Shown here in pieces: positions 45,222-54,689 of a DNA stretch of 64,000 nt. The notes under the pieces are model-generated. The model had not been told where the DNA came from and did not search any database. It worked only from the letters and a program-made list of their open reading frames with translations. The stretch spans positions 27,539 through 91,538 of the forward strand of contig PAKY01000001.1 of assembly GCA_002706885.1 (NCBI GenBank). The letters are read 5' to 3'. Origin of the DNA: Phycisphaerae bacterium. GTDB taxonomy: Bacteria > Planctomycetota > Phycisphaerae > Phycisphaerales > UBA1924. How positions within the stretch are numbered: position 1 is the first letter of the stretch; every line of letters begins with the position of its first letter. Both the position numbers and the translations under genes were made by a program.

Positions 45222-45227
45222 TAGGCT
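45222..45227 (+). promoter_or_regulatory. -10-like TAGGCT, 6 nt before the zinc-ribbon protein
   Basis: TAGGCT, CATCGC, then ATG 45234; no Shine-Dalgarno. Confidence 0.45.
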
Positions 45228-45233
45228 CATCGC

Positions 45234-47087
45234 ATGACGGCGTGGCTCTACACGTTCGCCTTCGTGCTCGGCGCCGCATGGCTCGCGACGTTCGCGTGGT
45301 CGCTGCTCTCCGACCGATCGCGCGGGCGATCACGCTGTCCGAAATGCTTCTACGACCTCACGCCGCCCGAGGGCGACGCCGCGAGGCCGGACGCCTGCCC
45401 CGAGTGTGGGAAGCGTCTCTCCGAGCGATCACGCCTGAGCAAAACGCGCCGACGCTGGGCGACCGCCGCGCTCGCGACCGTGATCCTCCTCCCCCCGGCG
45501 ATCCTCACCGCGGGTTTCGCGCGTGTTCAACAGTCAGGTGGATGGGCCGACCTGCCGGCGTGGATAACGACCAGGCTGTTGTGGACCGGGAATGACGCTG
45601 TCGTAGCCGACACCGAACGACGGATGATGTCGTTGGAGCTCGACGACGCCTCGTTTGGTCGGATGGCCCTCTACGCGATCAAGTTGCTCGAAAGCGGTGA
45701 CAAGGTCGACATCGATGCCGGCGTCGCAACGCTCGCAAACATGGCTTGGGTCGCGCAACGCCCCGTCTCTCCACGACTCAGCGACCACCACGCAATAAGA
45801 GCGGTCGACGCGTTGCTTCCTATCCTCAGTCATCCCAAGCACGTTCAGCACTCCGCAGCGATCGTGCAGCACTACGCCCAAGTCGATGACCGTGCGCTGA
45901 TCGAGCTTCTTGACCTCATCGCTTCCGGGACGCCAGGCCTTCGACTCCATCTGAACTACACAATCCTGTACACCGAGCAGCACCCGCCACGACGACCCCT
46001 TCCGCCGCTCCCGCCCGGCCTCGCGAAGCATCAGTATCCGCCGCGCGCCAACCCCGCTCTCAACGCGATCGTCGACGCGCTCCGTACGCAACGGCAATCG
46101 GGGCGACCGCTGACTGACTGGGCCCAACGCGTCCTGTCGTCCGAGCGTGCGGGCACGGGAGTCACCCAAAACGTTTCGGAGTTTGAAAGCATCGAAATCG
46201 GCGCCACCGACGACGGATTCCTACGTCAAGCGCTGGCCGCGTGGCTGGTCGTGCGCGAGGATCCAAATTCGGACCGGGCCTGGAGCGTCATACAAGCGCT
46301 GATCAAACCGACCGAGCGTCATCCATCGAGCGACGAGCGCTCCTACGGGGTGTCGCTGCTCTCCGCAGCCGATTGGTCACCACGAGTGCGCGATCTCTTG
46401 TCACAGCTCATCGACCCCGCGTTCAGCGATGTGCGCACCGAAACCCTTGAGACCCTTCGCGACTTTGGAGCCGCCGCGAGCGAGTTCGAACCCGATCTCG
46501 TCGCGATGGCGCCGAAGATTGCAGTTGCAGAGGGAGCGATCTTCCCTCACGCCTACGCCTCGATCGGCGGCGACCCGGAGAGCCTTGTCGATTCGGTGTG
46601 CGAGCGACTCTCGACCGTGCGTGAACCACCTGCGGGAAATGACTTCGTCGTGGAGCCCGCGATCGAGTGGGTCAGCACACTTGATATTCGTCACCCGAGG
46701 GTCGCCGAGCGACTCGCGCCGTGGCTCAACACCGCGCACGACCGCACGGCGTGTCGCGCCGCTGTTGCGTTCGCTCTGAGCGGCGGCGATCCCGAACTCG
46801 CCACGCGTACCGTGCTCGAACGGACCTCGCCGCCTCTCGCCTCGGGCTGGCACGTCTGGCAGGTCGCTCTGTATGAACTGATGCAGCGCGACCTTGCGGC
46901 CCCCGATCTCGTCCTGGACTATCTGGCGAGGCTGGAACCACCTATTCAGTACGACCTGCTCACGGCGATCGGATGGCTGGAGCCTGAACGCGCGCGGCGG
47001 TATCTGCCCGGGATACATGAGTTGTGCGACAGCAACGACAGCGTCGTTGCCTCCACCGCTACGGTCCTGGTCAATCGCATCGACTGA
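45234..47087 (+). CDS. Membrane-anchored zinc-ribbon protein with helical repeats
   Basis: A 617-residue protein. TM1 (about 5-25) is followed by a zinc-ribbon CPKC...CPEC (about 35-58), TM2 (about 75-95) and a long soluble part whose Ala/Leu/Glu-rich helical pairs (VDALLPILSHPKHVQHSAAIV, TETLETLRDFGAAASEFEP, ATRTVLERTSP) look like HEAT-type repeats. I do not recognise a named family. Such zinc-ribbon plus TM N-termini are common in planctomycete proteins of unknown role. The 192 bp after it hold no gene I can support. Confidence 0.72.
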   Translation: MTAWLYTFAFVLGAAWLATFAWSLLSDRSRGRSRCPKCFYDLTPPEGDAARPDACPECGKRLSERSRLSKTRRRWATAALATVILLPPAILTAGFARVQQSGGWADLPAWITTRLLWTGNDAVVADTERRMMSLELDDASFGRMALYAIKLLESGDKVDIDAGVATLANMAWVAQRPVSPRLSDHHAIRAVDALLPILSHPKHVQHSAAIVQHYAQVDDRALIELLDLIASGTPGLRLHLNYTILYTEQHPPRRPLPPLPPGLAKHQYPPRANPALNAIVDALRTQRQSGRPLTDWAQRVLSSERAGTGVTQNVSEFESIEIGATDDGFLRQALAAWLVVREDPNSDRAWSVIQALIKPTERHPSSDERSYGVSLLSAADWSPRVRDLLSQLIDPAFSDVRTETLETLRDFGAAASEFEPDLVAMAPKIAVAEGAIFPHAYASIGGDPESLVDSVCERLSTVREPPAGNDFVVEPAIEWVSTLDIRHPRVAERLAPWLNTAHDRTACRAAVAFALSGGDPELATRTVLERTSPPLASGWHVWQVALYELMQRDLAAPDLVLDYLARLEPPIQYDLLTAIGWLEPERARRYLPGIHELCDSNDSVVASTATVLVNRID

Positions 47088-47279
47088 ACCGTCTCCGCTA
47101 CCGACGACCTCGTTGACCCGGTCCCGACGGGCTTTCACGCGATCAACGTCGACCCGATTAACCAGCTCGACAGCGAGAAATGTTACGAACCGGTACTGAG
47201 CCTGAACCACCGATCTAAGGACCGCCCGAAGCCGTCACAACCGCCGCTCAGAAACCCACCTGCCGACAGACACAGACCC

Positions 47280-50200
47280 TTAAGCCGGCTCCGCCCCCGC
47301 CGGCGCCGCGTCGTCATCATCGACCGCCGGCTCCGCCGCCTGCTTCCGCTTCTTTGGCCTCGGTGTCCGCTCGCACTCACTCTCGGGCGTCGAGAACGCG
47401 ATCTTCACGCCCTCCACCGCCTCGACCGTCAGCCCGAACAGCAGCGGCACCAGCAGCAGCGTGAAGATCGTGCTCACGAGCAGTCCGCCCACCACGACCG
47501 AGCCCAGCCCGCGGTACATCTCCGAACCCGCCCCGGGGAAGAGCACCAGCGGAAGCATGCCGCCCACCGAGGTCAGCACGCTCATGAAGATCGGACGCAC
47601 GCGCGTCCGCACACTCTCCGAGATCGCCCGCAGCGGCGGCAACGCCTCGACCTTGTCGTCCTCGCTCTCGCCGATCCCACGCATGTAGTTCTGCGCCTGG
47701 GCGACGAGCAGGATCGCGTTGTTCACCACCACGCCGATCAGGATCACGAACCCGAGCATCGTCAGCACGTCGAGGTTCTGCGGCGCCTTCGTCGGGTCAG
47801 TGAGCGACCACGCGTGCACGATCGCCAGCCCGCCGAACCCACCCACGACCGCGAGCGGCACACTGAACATGATCACGAACGGATAGATGAAGCTTTCGAA
47901 CAGCGCGCACATGAGCAGGTAGGTCACGAGCAGCGCCCACACCATCCGCGCGAGGATCAGCTCCGGGCTCCACCCCAGCATCGCCAGCGGCACGCCGATC
48001 GCCAGCGAGAGCACGAGCACGCCGAAGACGCCGTACCCCGTCTTTGAGCAACGCCGACGCGACGCACGGATTCCCGCGACGACCGCCGCAATCCCGCCGC
48101 CCACGAACACCATCGCCGTGAACGACCACATGACCACGCGGATCATGCCCGCTTCCTCGGCGGAGGTCGACGCGCCGAAGAGCGCCGCGCGTACCTCGTC
48201 GAGCTGCGCCGCCGTGCCCTCCAGATCGATCCGCATCGTCCGATCGATCAGGCCGGCTTCCCGCGCAGGCTGGATGACGTACTCGCGGAGATCGTTCTCG
48301 AGCTCCTCGACCGTCTGCCCCTCGCGCGGCTGAACAAGCAGGCGCACCGCGGGCAGTTCCTCGATGCGCACAATGTCCTGCGGCGCGAGCGCGGGAACGA
48401 GATCGACCAGCGTATCGATCGGCACCACCGGCCCCGCGGGCGTCGCGATCGGGACGCCAAGCACGTCCTGGATATTCGCGAGCCGCCCGCCCGAGGGCTT
48501 GACGACGATGTCGATGTTCTCGTCGTTGAGCTCGAAGTCGCCCGCAAACGCGCCGTCGAACAGCCCACGCACCGCCGTGCCGACCATCTCGGTCGACAGC
48601 CCCAGCTCGCGCCCACGGTCCGACAGACGGAGCTGCCACTCCTGCTGCTCGAGGTTGAAGTTGCTCGGGCTCGCCTGCACACCGTTGGGGCCGAACCCGT
48701 ACCGCTGTCCTGCGAGCGTGTACATCATCCGCGCCGCCTCGAGCACCTTCGGCAGCGTCTCACCCGCGATCTCGACGTCGACCGTGTTGCCACCGCCCAC
48801 GCCCCGCCCGAACAGCGAGGACTGGCTCGCGCCGCCGAAGGTGTCCGGGATCGGATTGATCGCGCCCGACAGCAGATTCCCGAGCGGACGCACGATCTGC
48901 GGGAGTTCGCTCGTTCCGCCAACGAACATGCCGCCGCCGAACGCGCCGATGAAGAAGTTATCCATCGGCACCGGGTCGAACCACTCGTCCTGCGGGAGCG
49001 GCGCCATCGTGTCCGGATCGAACCGCATGATCTTCGGGAGCTTCATGTAGCTCTCGGGATCAGCCGTCGCGTTCGCATAGGGCGTCACCACAGCCTCGAT
49101 CTGCTCGGCGATGTCCTCCTGCTCGTCCACCGACAACCCGGGCGGCGTCAGCAGGCCACCGAACACGAGATTCCGGTTCCCCGCGGGCAGATAGTCGAGC
49201 GGCGGGACGAGCAGAATCGCCCCACCCACGCTCGCGACCGTCATGCCGATGACGACCGCCGGACGCAGCGTCCAACCACGCCATCCGGTCTGAACCCAGT
49301 ACAGCCACTCGGCAAACCGCCCGACGATCCCCCTCTTCTTCTCCGCCTCGGTCGGCGCGGCCTTGGTCTTCGCGACACGCAGCAGCCGCGCCGCGGCCGA
49401 CGGGATCACCGTCAGCGAAACGAGCATCGACAGGATGACCGCGCCCACGATCGCCAGCGCGATGTCGCGGAAGAGCTGGCCCGCCTCCTCCTGAATCGTC
49501 AGCACCGGCACGAACACCGCCGCCGTCGTCAGCGTGCTCGCGATGATCGCCCCGTAGACCTCCTTCGAGCCCTTGTACGCGGCGCGCATCGCCGGCTCGC
49601 CGTTCTGACGCAACCGGTAGATGTTCTCGAGCACGACGATCGCGTTGTCGACCACCATGCCCACCGCGAACGCGAGCCCCGCGAGACTGATCACGTTCAG
49701 CGTCCGACCCATCGCCAGCATCACCAGGAACGTGCCGATCACCGAGATCGGGATCGCCACCGCGATGATCGCCGTCGAGACGAACGAACGCAGGAACACC
49801 ATGAGCACGACGCCCGCGATCGCGCCGCCGATGAACAGGTTCTGCGTCACCAGGCCGATCGCCGAATCGATGTACGTCGTCTCGTCGTAGACCTGGCGGA
49901 TCCGCAGGTGCTCGCCGAGCCCCTCGAACTCCGCCGGCGCCAGCAGTGGGAGGATGTCGCTCCGCACGGTGTCGAGCCGCGATCGCAACTCCTTCATCAC
50001 GTCGACGACGTTCGCCCCGCTCTGGCGAATGACGTTCATCGCGAGCGACGGGTGCCCGAACGTCCGCACGAAACCGCGCCGCTTCTCCAGGTCGAAGCGG
50101 ACCGTCGCGACATCCTTCACCAGCACCGTGTCGCCATCGCGCGCCGCGATCACCGTGTTCTCGACCTGCGAGAGCTGGTCGTACCGACCGACCACTCGCA

Positions 50201-50906
50201 CGCGGTAGTCGCGCTTGCCCTCCGCGATCGTGCCCGCCGAGATCGTCCGGTTCTCCGCCCGCAGCGCCGCGATCACATCGACGAGGTTCAAGCCCCGCAG
50301 CGCGAGCGCTTCCGCGTCAACCTCGACATGCCCCTCGCGCTCGCGCCCGCCGAAGATGTTCACCTCCGCCACGCCCTCGATGCGCTCGACGAACGGTTTG
50401 ACCTCTTTGTCGAGCGAGTCGTACAGGCTCGCGACGTCGAAGTCCGGGTACGCGTCGATGTGTTCCGGATCGACGTCGATGATGATCCACGCGATCGCGT
50501 TCTCGCTCGCGCCGTCCGCGACCGTTACCCGTGGCTCCTCGACCTCCTCCGGATACTCCGCAACCTGCCGCAGGTTGTCGCTGACCTCCTGGAGCGCCCG
50601 CGACACGACCGTGTCGATGTAGAACTCCAGCTCGACCGTCGCCGTGCCCTGCGTCGTCGTCGCCTGCATCCGCTTCAGGCCGCTGACGTTCTTGAGCTCC
50701 TCCTCCTGCTCCTTGACGATCTCGTCAACGATCTCTTCCGGGCTTCGACCGGGCCATTCAGTCGTCACGGTGATGATCGGGCGATCCACCGTCGGCGTGA
50801 GCTGCACCGGGATCGCGGTCAGCCCGATCAGGCCGAACATCACGAGCAGGATCACGCCGACGGTCACGCCGACCGGCTTGTCGATCGACCAGCGGAGAAA
50901 GTCCAA
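47280..50906 (-). CDS. RND-family efflux pump permease with extra membrane segments
   Basis: A 1208-residue inner-membrane pump (AcrB/MdtC-like, usually about 1040). It starts at TTG 50906, 1 nt past the stop of the adaptor, behind GGGGGGAGC; DFLRWSIDKPVGVTVGVILLVMFGLIG is TM1. RND motifs include PGRSPEEIVDEIV, AFAVGMVVDNAIVVLENI (TM4 with the proton-relay Asp) and GVVVNNAILLV late in the protein. Between the second periplasmic domain and TM8 (MVWALLVTYLLMCALFESF, about 990) are two extra hydrophobic stretches at about 919-985 (VVMWSFTAMVFVGGGIAAV and VFGVLVLSLAIGVPLAMLG). The last 45 or so residues are a Lys/Arg/Ala-rich tail. Substrate unknown. Confidence 0.88.
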   Translation of the reverse strand: MDFLRWSIDKPVGVTVGVILLVMFGLIGLTAIPVQLTPTVDRPIITVTTEWPGRSPEEIVDEIVKEQEEELKNVSGLKRMQATTTQGTATVELEFYIDTVVSRALQEVSDNLRQVAEYPEEVEEPRVTVADGASENAIAWIIIDVDPEHIDAYPDFDVASLYDSLDKEVKPFVERIEGVAEVNIFGGREREGHVEVDAEALALRGLNLVDVIAALRAENRTISAGTIAEGKRDYRVRVVGRYDQLSQVENTVIAARDGDTVLVKDVATVRFDLEKRRGFVRTFGHPSLAMNVIRQSGANVVDVMKELRSRLDTVRSDILPLLAPAEFEGLGEHLRIRQVYDETTYIDSAIGLVTQNLFIGGAIAGVVLMVFLRSFVSTAIIAVAIPISVIGTFLVMLAMGRTLNVISLAGLAFAVGMVVDNAIVVLENIYRLRQNGEPAMRAAYKGSKEVYGAIIASTLTTAAVFVPVLTIQEEAGQLFRDIALAIVGAVILSMLVSLTVIPSAAARLLRVAKTKAAPTEAEKKRGIVGRFAEWLYWVQTGWRGWTLRPAVVIGMTVASVGGAILLVPPLDYLPAGNRNLVFGGLLTPPGLSVDEQEDIAEQIEAVVTPYANATADPESYMKLPKIMRFDPDTMAPLPQDEWFDPVPMDNFFIGAFGGGMFVGGTSELPQIVRPLGNLLSGAINPIPDTFGGASQSSLFGRGVGGGNTVDVEIAGETLPKVLEAARMMYTLAGQRYGFGPNGVQASPSNFNLEQQEWQLRLSDRGRELGLSTEMVGTAVRGLFDGAFAGDFELNDENIDIVVKPSGGRLANIQDVLGVPIATPAGPVVPIDTLVDLVPALAPQDIVRIEELPAVRLLVQPREGQTVEELENDLREYVIQPAREAGLIDRTMRIDLEGTAAQLDEVRAALFGASTSAEEAGMIRVVMWSFTAMVFVGGGIAAVVAGIRASRRRCSKTGYGVFGVLVLSLAIGVPLAMLGWSPELILARMVWALLVTYLLMCALFESFIYPFVIMFSVPLAVVGGFGGLAIVHAWSLTDPTKAPQNLDVLTMLGFVILIGVVVNNAILLVAQAQNYMRGIGESEDDKVEALPPLRAISESVRTRVRPIFMSVLTSVGGMLPLVLFPGAGSEMYRGLGSVVVGGLLVSTIFTLLLVPLLFGLTVEAVEGVKIAFSTPESECERTPRPKKRKQAAEPAVDDDDAAPAGAEPA

Positions 50907-50907
50907 C

Positions 50908-51934
50908 TCAGCTCCCCCCCATCGCCGCCGAAGACGACGAAGCCCCGTCGCGACCGCCGCCCGCACCCGAACCGCCGCCCCTGAGCGCGTCCGGGTTCAG
51001 CACCTGCAACGCCTGCGTCGGATACACCCGCTCGTTGCCCGTCACCAGCAGCGCCATCCCCGGCGCCACCGATCCCTCGCGAATCACGATCCGGTTCCCG
51101 ACCGCGAACAACGGCGAGACCCGCATCGGCATCGCTTGGCGCCCGTCGCCGCCCGACGCCGGCAACGCCGCGTACACGAACGCGCCCGCCGCGTCGCGCA
51201 GGATCGCGTCCTTGTGAACGGTCAGGCCTTCCATCCGCTCACCCGTCGGCGTCATCGCCCGAGCGCTCATCCCGGGCAACAGCCCCGACTCGCCGCGATC
51301 GACGATCAGCCGCAAACGGAAGATCCGGCTCAGCGAATCGCCGACGGGAACGATGGCCTCGAACCTGCCGCTGATCGCTTCCGCGCCCGAGCCCGGCGCC
51401 GTCAGCGTGATCGTGCTCCCGCGCTCCGGCAGGTACGGAACGAGCTGCTCGGGAACGTCGAGATACGCCTCGAGACGATCGAGCTCAACCAGCTCCATCA
51501 CCGCGTCACCCGCGCTGACCCACTGACCAACCTCGGTCATCCGCCGCACGACCCGCCCCGCAAACGGCGCCTTCACGGTCTTGTCCGCGAGCATCTCCCT
51601 CGCGCGACCGAGCTGGGCCTCACCCAGCGCGACCGACGCCCTCGCCTGCGTCAGCAGCGCGTCCGAGGTTGACACCCGCGTCTCCGCCTCATCGAGCTCA
51701 CGCGGATTCGCCGAGCCGCGGGCATCGAGCGATCGAACGCGATCAAGGTCGCGTCGCGCCCGATCGAGTTCCGCCTCGCGCTGCGCGAGCAACCCCTTCG
51801 CCGACGCGACCTCCGCCTCGGCGCTCGCGACGTCGAGCTCCGCGAGCCTGCTGTCGAGCCGCGCGAGCACCGCCCCCGCCTCAACCTCGTCGCCCTCGCG
51901 GTAGCTCAGATCCAGCACGCGACCCGCTCCATGC
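50908..51934 (-). pseudogene. 5'-truncated RND periplasmic adaptor (membrane fusion protein)
   Basis: The frame ends at TGA 50908-50910. It contains the adaptor core: lipoyl half GRVLDLSYREGDEVEAGAVLARLD, a heptad coiled coil (LDVASAEAEVASAKGLLAQREAELDRARRDLDRV), the second lipoyl half DKTVKAPFAGRVVRRMTEVG, beta-barrel and membrane-proximal domains. Everything before GRVLD (signal peptide, first strands, roughly 100 residues) is missing; upstream, the frame runs into an unrelated plus-strand gene. The breakpoint is about 51935. The pump gene behind it is intact but has lost its native promoter. Confidence 0.75.
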
Positions 51935-51940
51935 CGCCAG

Positions 51941-52072
51941 GCGTACAAATGGCGGCCCATCCCCCTTGATGCCGTAACCGTTGACATTCCAAAGCGTTGC
52001 AGCGGTGACTGCTGGGAGCCGTTCGAACCCAAGGGCTGCGATGACTGCCGCCGCCAACGCAACGCAGCATGA
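51941..52072 (+). pseudogene. C-terminal fragment of an unknown Cys-rich protein
   Basis: Starting right at the breakpoint, a plus-strand frame of 43 residues reads AYKWRPIPLDAVTVDIP then KRCSGDCWEPFEPKGCDDC and stops at TGA 52070-52072. Four Cys in 17 residues (CxxxC and CxxC pairs) suggest a zinc site. No start codon precedes it, so it appears to be the tail of a gene whose front was lost when the junction formed. The family is not recognised. Confidence 0.5.
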
Positions 52073-52139
52073 GGATCCCGGCCAGAGCGGCCGGATCCTG
52101 CGATGAACTTGCCACCCTCGGCTCGACAGCCGGGGGTGG
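52072..52139. repeat. Two strong hairpins between the fragment and the next gene
   Basis: The first (52072-52099) overlaps the fragment's stop codon: AGGATCC-C-GGCC pairs with GGCCGGATCCT with one bulged base. The second (52112-52139) is CCACCCTCGGCT/AGCCGGGGGTGG with a 4-nt loop and one wobble pair. Neither has a T tract. They could end the truncated gene's transcript or belong to the mobile element. Confidence 0.55.
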
Positions 52140-52192
52140 CCTTCAGAAAAAAATTCGTCGACGGCGGAGCCGTCGAGCACACGGAGGCACCC

Positions 52193-53041
52193 ATGGACGA
52201 GAAACTCACCGACATTGAGAGAGCATGGCTGGCGTCGCTCGATGCCCTGCTTGTGCAGACCTCGATGGACGCACACGGAGCGGTCGCCAGTCGGTTCATC
52301 GACCTTTGGGACAGCGGCGGCCCGACCTTCCGGGCCGAGCTTGCCAAGCGGGCGTCGCTTTGGCGACAGCGGCATGTCAAGGTGCAACAACTCATCCTGA
52401 ACAGCCACGGTGCGTGCGAGCGACTCGTCCGGCTCATGGGTGACCCCGAGCCTCCGCAACGGAAGCCGGTGAAGACCAAGTCAAAGCCTCCACGGGATCG
52501 AGTTGTGCCGAGCCGCCGGAAGCACGCCCCGGTGCAGGAGATCACCGAGGATGAGGCCGCCAAGTTCATGGCGATGCTCGATGCTGAAGGCATTGCCGAG
52601 GTGTTCGACCCCGGCGTCAGCATTCTCGATGACAAGCTGTACCGGCCGCCGTTGATCATCCTCAACAAGGTGAGCGTGTTCTACGAGGACATCGCACCGG
52701 CGTACGAGCGTGAAGCGATCGATCGGCGGTGGGATCCCGTTGAGCGTGAGCCGGCGATCGCATTGGCGTTCGACCTCGCGTTACTCGTCACGCTTCGGGA
52801 GAGTCGGTGGACCTGGGTGATCTCCGATCGGCACTTTGGCCGACTCCCATGGGGACACCCGTGCAAGGTCACGCCGGAGGGGCGGCCGGGGTGGACGCTG
52901 ATCACCGGACTGCTTGATCGAGCCGGGCTCATCGAACGGCGGACCGGGCAGACGTGGCGGCTCACTCGCGAGGCACGCCCTGTCATCGCCAACCATCTAA
53001 TGCCGGCCTGGGTTGCTGTCGCAGCATCTGGTCGAGACTGA
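52193..53041 (+). CDS. Unrecognised 282-residue protein at the island edge
   Basis: ATG 52193 has a good Shine-Dalgarno (GGAGG, 6 nt spacing). No signal peptide or membrane segment. The N-terminal part is helical (LTDIERAWLASLDALLVQT), the middle is Lys/Arg/Pro-rich, and the C-terminal segment LLDRAGLIERRTGQTWRLTR reads like a winged-helix turn, hinting at DNA binding. I do not recognise the family. Codon and base use are less GC-biased than in the 47-51 kb genes, in line with acquired DNA. It overlaps nothing else real. Confidence 0.6.
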   Translation: MDEKLTDIERAWLASLDALLVQTSMDAHGAVASRFIDLWDSGGPTFRAELAKRASLWRQRHVKVQQLILNSHGACERLVRLMGDPEPPQRKPVKTKSKPPRDRVVPSRRKHAPVQEITEDEAAKFMAMLDAEGIAEVFDPGVSILDDKLYRPPLIILNKVSVFYEDIAPAYEREAIDRRWDPVEREPAIALAFDLALLVTLRESRWTWVISDRHFGRLPWGHPCKVTPEGRPGWTLITGLLDRAGLIERRTGQTWRLTREARPVIANHLMPAWVAVAASGRD

Positions 53042-53061
53042 CGTAGCATTAAGCATCGATG

Positions 53062-53083
53062 GCGTCGTGAACCGTCACGACGC
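53062..53083 (+). terminator. Candidate 9-bp hairpin after the 282-residue gene
   Basis: GCGTCGTGA-ACCG-TCACGACGC is a perfect 9-bp stem with a 4-nt loop, 21 bp past the stop codon. It lacks a T tract, so termination is only a suggestion. The remaining bases to 53238 are about half GC and contain nothing I can support. Confidence 0.4.
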
Positions 53084-53238
53084 ACAACACTATCTTACAT
53101 CATTGCACTCATTTCGCCGAGTGCACGGATTTGAAGTGCGGCTGTCGAGTGTCAGCTTGAAGCAGTTATCGACAGCGTCAATGTCGGCCGCGAATTCGGA
53201 CAGGGCTGACCTGCTGGGGCAACAGCCTCACTTCAGCC

Positions 53239-54177
53239 CTAGCTTCCGCTACCCGCCGGCTTGTTAGGTGAGTGATCAGTCACTAATCCAGAACTGAACA
53301 TAGATACGGGAATGGGCTCGATCGTCACATGCTTGATGCCGTGGTCGCTCCCGAGCGATCGACGAACACGCTCGATGATATCGGAAGTCGCGGTGAGAGG
53401 GGACTCGTCGCGGATCGCGATCTGAGCTTCAAGGGAGACGGCATGTTCGTCAATTGGCCAGACATGGAGATGGCCGACGTCCTGGACACCCTCAACCTCG
53501 CGGATGGTCGATGCGATTGCGTCGAGTGCGAGTTCGTCCGGGGTGCTCTGCATCAGAATCCGGATATGCCGCTTCAAAGGCGACCACGAGATCCCCACGA
53601 TGTAGACCGAGATTCCGATGGTCGCAACGATGTCGGTCCAGTACCAGTCGAACAGGATGATCAGGGTGCCGGTGATAATGACCGCCACCGAGGCGAGAGC
53701 GTCCGCGACGTTGTGAAGGAACGCCGCCTTGATGTTCACGCTCTCCTTCGACATCGTGTAGGTCAGAACGGCCGTCGCGGCATCGACAACCAGTGCAATG
53801 CAGGCGATGATGACGACCATCCAGCCGTCGATCTCGGGACGGTCGAAGGTGCGGTTGATGGCCTCAATGAGCAGATAGCCCGCGATGACCATGATGGAGG
53901 TGAGGTTAATCAGGCCGCCGACCACCTCGGCTCGCCCGTAGCCGAAGGTGCGTTGCTCATCCGCGGGACGCCTGGAAATACGCCGAGCAATCAGGGCAAG
54001 GAGCAGTCCGGCTGCATCGCTGAAGTTATGCAGCGCGTCCGCGATCAGCGAAAGGCTCCCGGAGAGCACGCCCCCGATGACCTGGGCCGCAGTGAGCAGC
54101 AGATTAATGGCGACGGCGATACCCAGCCGTTTCGATCCAATATCAGCACCGTGATTGTGGTGGTTCGTCTGTGTCAT
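53239..54177 (-). CDS. CDF-family divalent cation exporter (CzcD/ZitB type)
   Basis: A 312-residue proton-coupled Zn/Co/Cd/Fe-type exporter of the inner membrane. Six TM segments with the two metal-site helices: LIADALHNFSDAAGLL (HxxxD) and FLHNVADALASV (HxxxD), then a C-terminal cytoplasmic ferredoxin-like domain (HLHVWPIDEHAVSLEAQIA). The N-terminus MTQTNHHNHGAD is His-containing. It is the last gene of the metal operon and starts in the stop codon of the preceding gene (ATGA). Confidence 0.92.
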   Translation of the reverse strand: MTQTNHHNHGADIGSKRLGIAVAINLLLTAAQVIGGVLSGSLSLIADALHNFSDAAGLLLALIARRISRRPADEQRTFGYGRAEVVGGLINLTSIMVIAGYLLIEAINRTFDRPEIDGWMVVIIACIALVVDAATAVLTYTMSKESVNIKAAFLHNVADALASVAVIITGTLIILFDWYWTDIVATIGISVYIVGISWSPLKRHIRILMQSTPDELALDAIASTIREVEGVQDVGHLHVWPIDEHAVSLEAQIAIRDESPLTATSDIIERVRRSLGSDHGIKHVTIEPIPVSMFSSGLVTDHSPNKPAGSGS

Positions 54178-54686
54178 CGGCGCTCACCGCGGGCGATGCT
54201 TCCCTCCAGTCGCCCAGCGAAGTACTCGAGCTCGACGAGCGTGTGGCGGTAGGCGGCCGACCTGAATCGGAGTAGTGTGCCGATGACGCGCTCGATCACC
54301 CAGCCTACGAGGCCTTTCGGGAACTCGCCCCATACGCGATGGACGAGCCGTACACCGTCGCCCTCGGGCTCGATCCGAAAGTCGCCGCCTTCCTTGACCC
54401 TGACACACATTCCAAACGGCTTGTAGATAGCCTCGCCGGTCCAAGAGAACGCACGACCCGGCCGCGTGTCGTGCACCGTCGCGGTGAGTTCGCCGGTCAA
54501 GGGACCGACACCTTCGCGTTGCCACCAGCGCAGGCCATCACGGAGGGGCTGTTTGGGCTCGGTCAGTACCTCGGTGCCCTTGTGCTCGGGGTTCGATGGC
54601 TCCCATTCGCCCTCGAAGTCCGAGATCAGTTCCCATGCTTCAGTTGCGGTTGCTTCGGCATGGACGTTTGCGGTCACATCGATCAT
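54174..54686 (-). CDS. SRPBCC-fold protein
   Basis: A 170-residue START/Bet v1-like (SRPBCC) protein: VTANVHAEATATEAWELISDF at the start, TATVHDTRPGRAFSWTGEA in the middle, and a long C-terminal helix. No membrane segment or signal. Its ligand is unknown; the position inside a tight metal-efflux operon (3 bp after one gene, 4-nt overlap with the CDF exporter) implies co-expression, but a role in metal handling is only contextual. Confidence 0.75.
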   Translation of the reverse strand: MIDVTANVHAEATATEAWELISDFEGEWEPSNPEHKGTEVLTEPKQPLRDGLRWWQREGVGPLTGELTATVHDTRPGRAFSWTGEAIYKPFGMCVRVKEGGDFRIEPEGDGVRLVHRVWGEFPKGLVGWVIERVIGTLLRFRSAAYRHTLVELEYFAGRLEGSIARGERR

Positions 54687-54689
54687 GGC

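Noticed and set aside
52072..52139. IS200/IS605-type end hairpins
   Set aside because: No TnpA/TnpB-like coding sequence is nearby and the hairpins are not at matching element ends.
51881..52459. Intact adaptor N-terminus continuing upstream of the breakpoint
   Set aside because: The minus-strand frames there give no signal peptide, and the plus strand holds a Cys-rich gene tail and a gene with its own Shine-Dalgarno.
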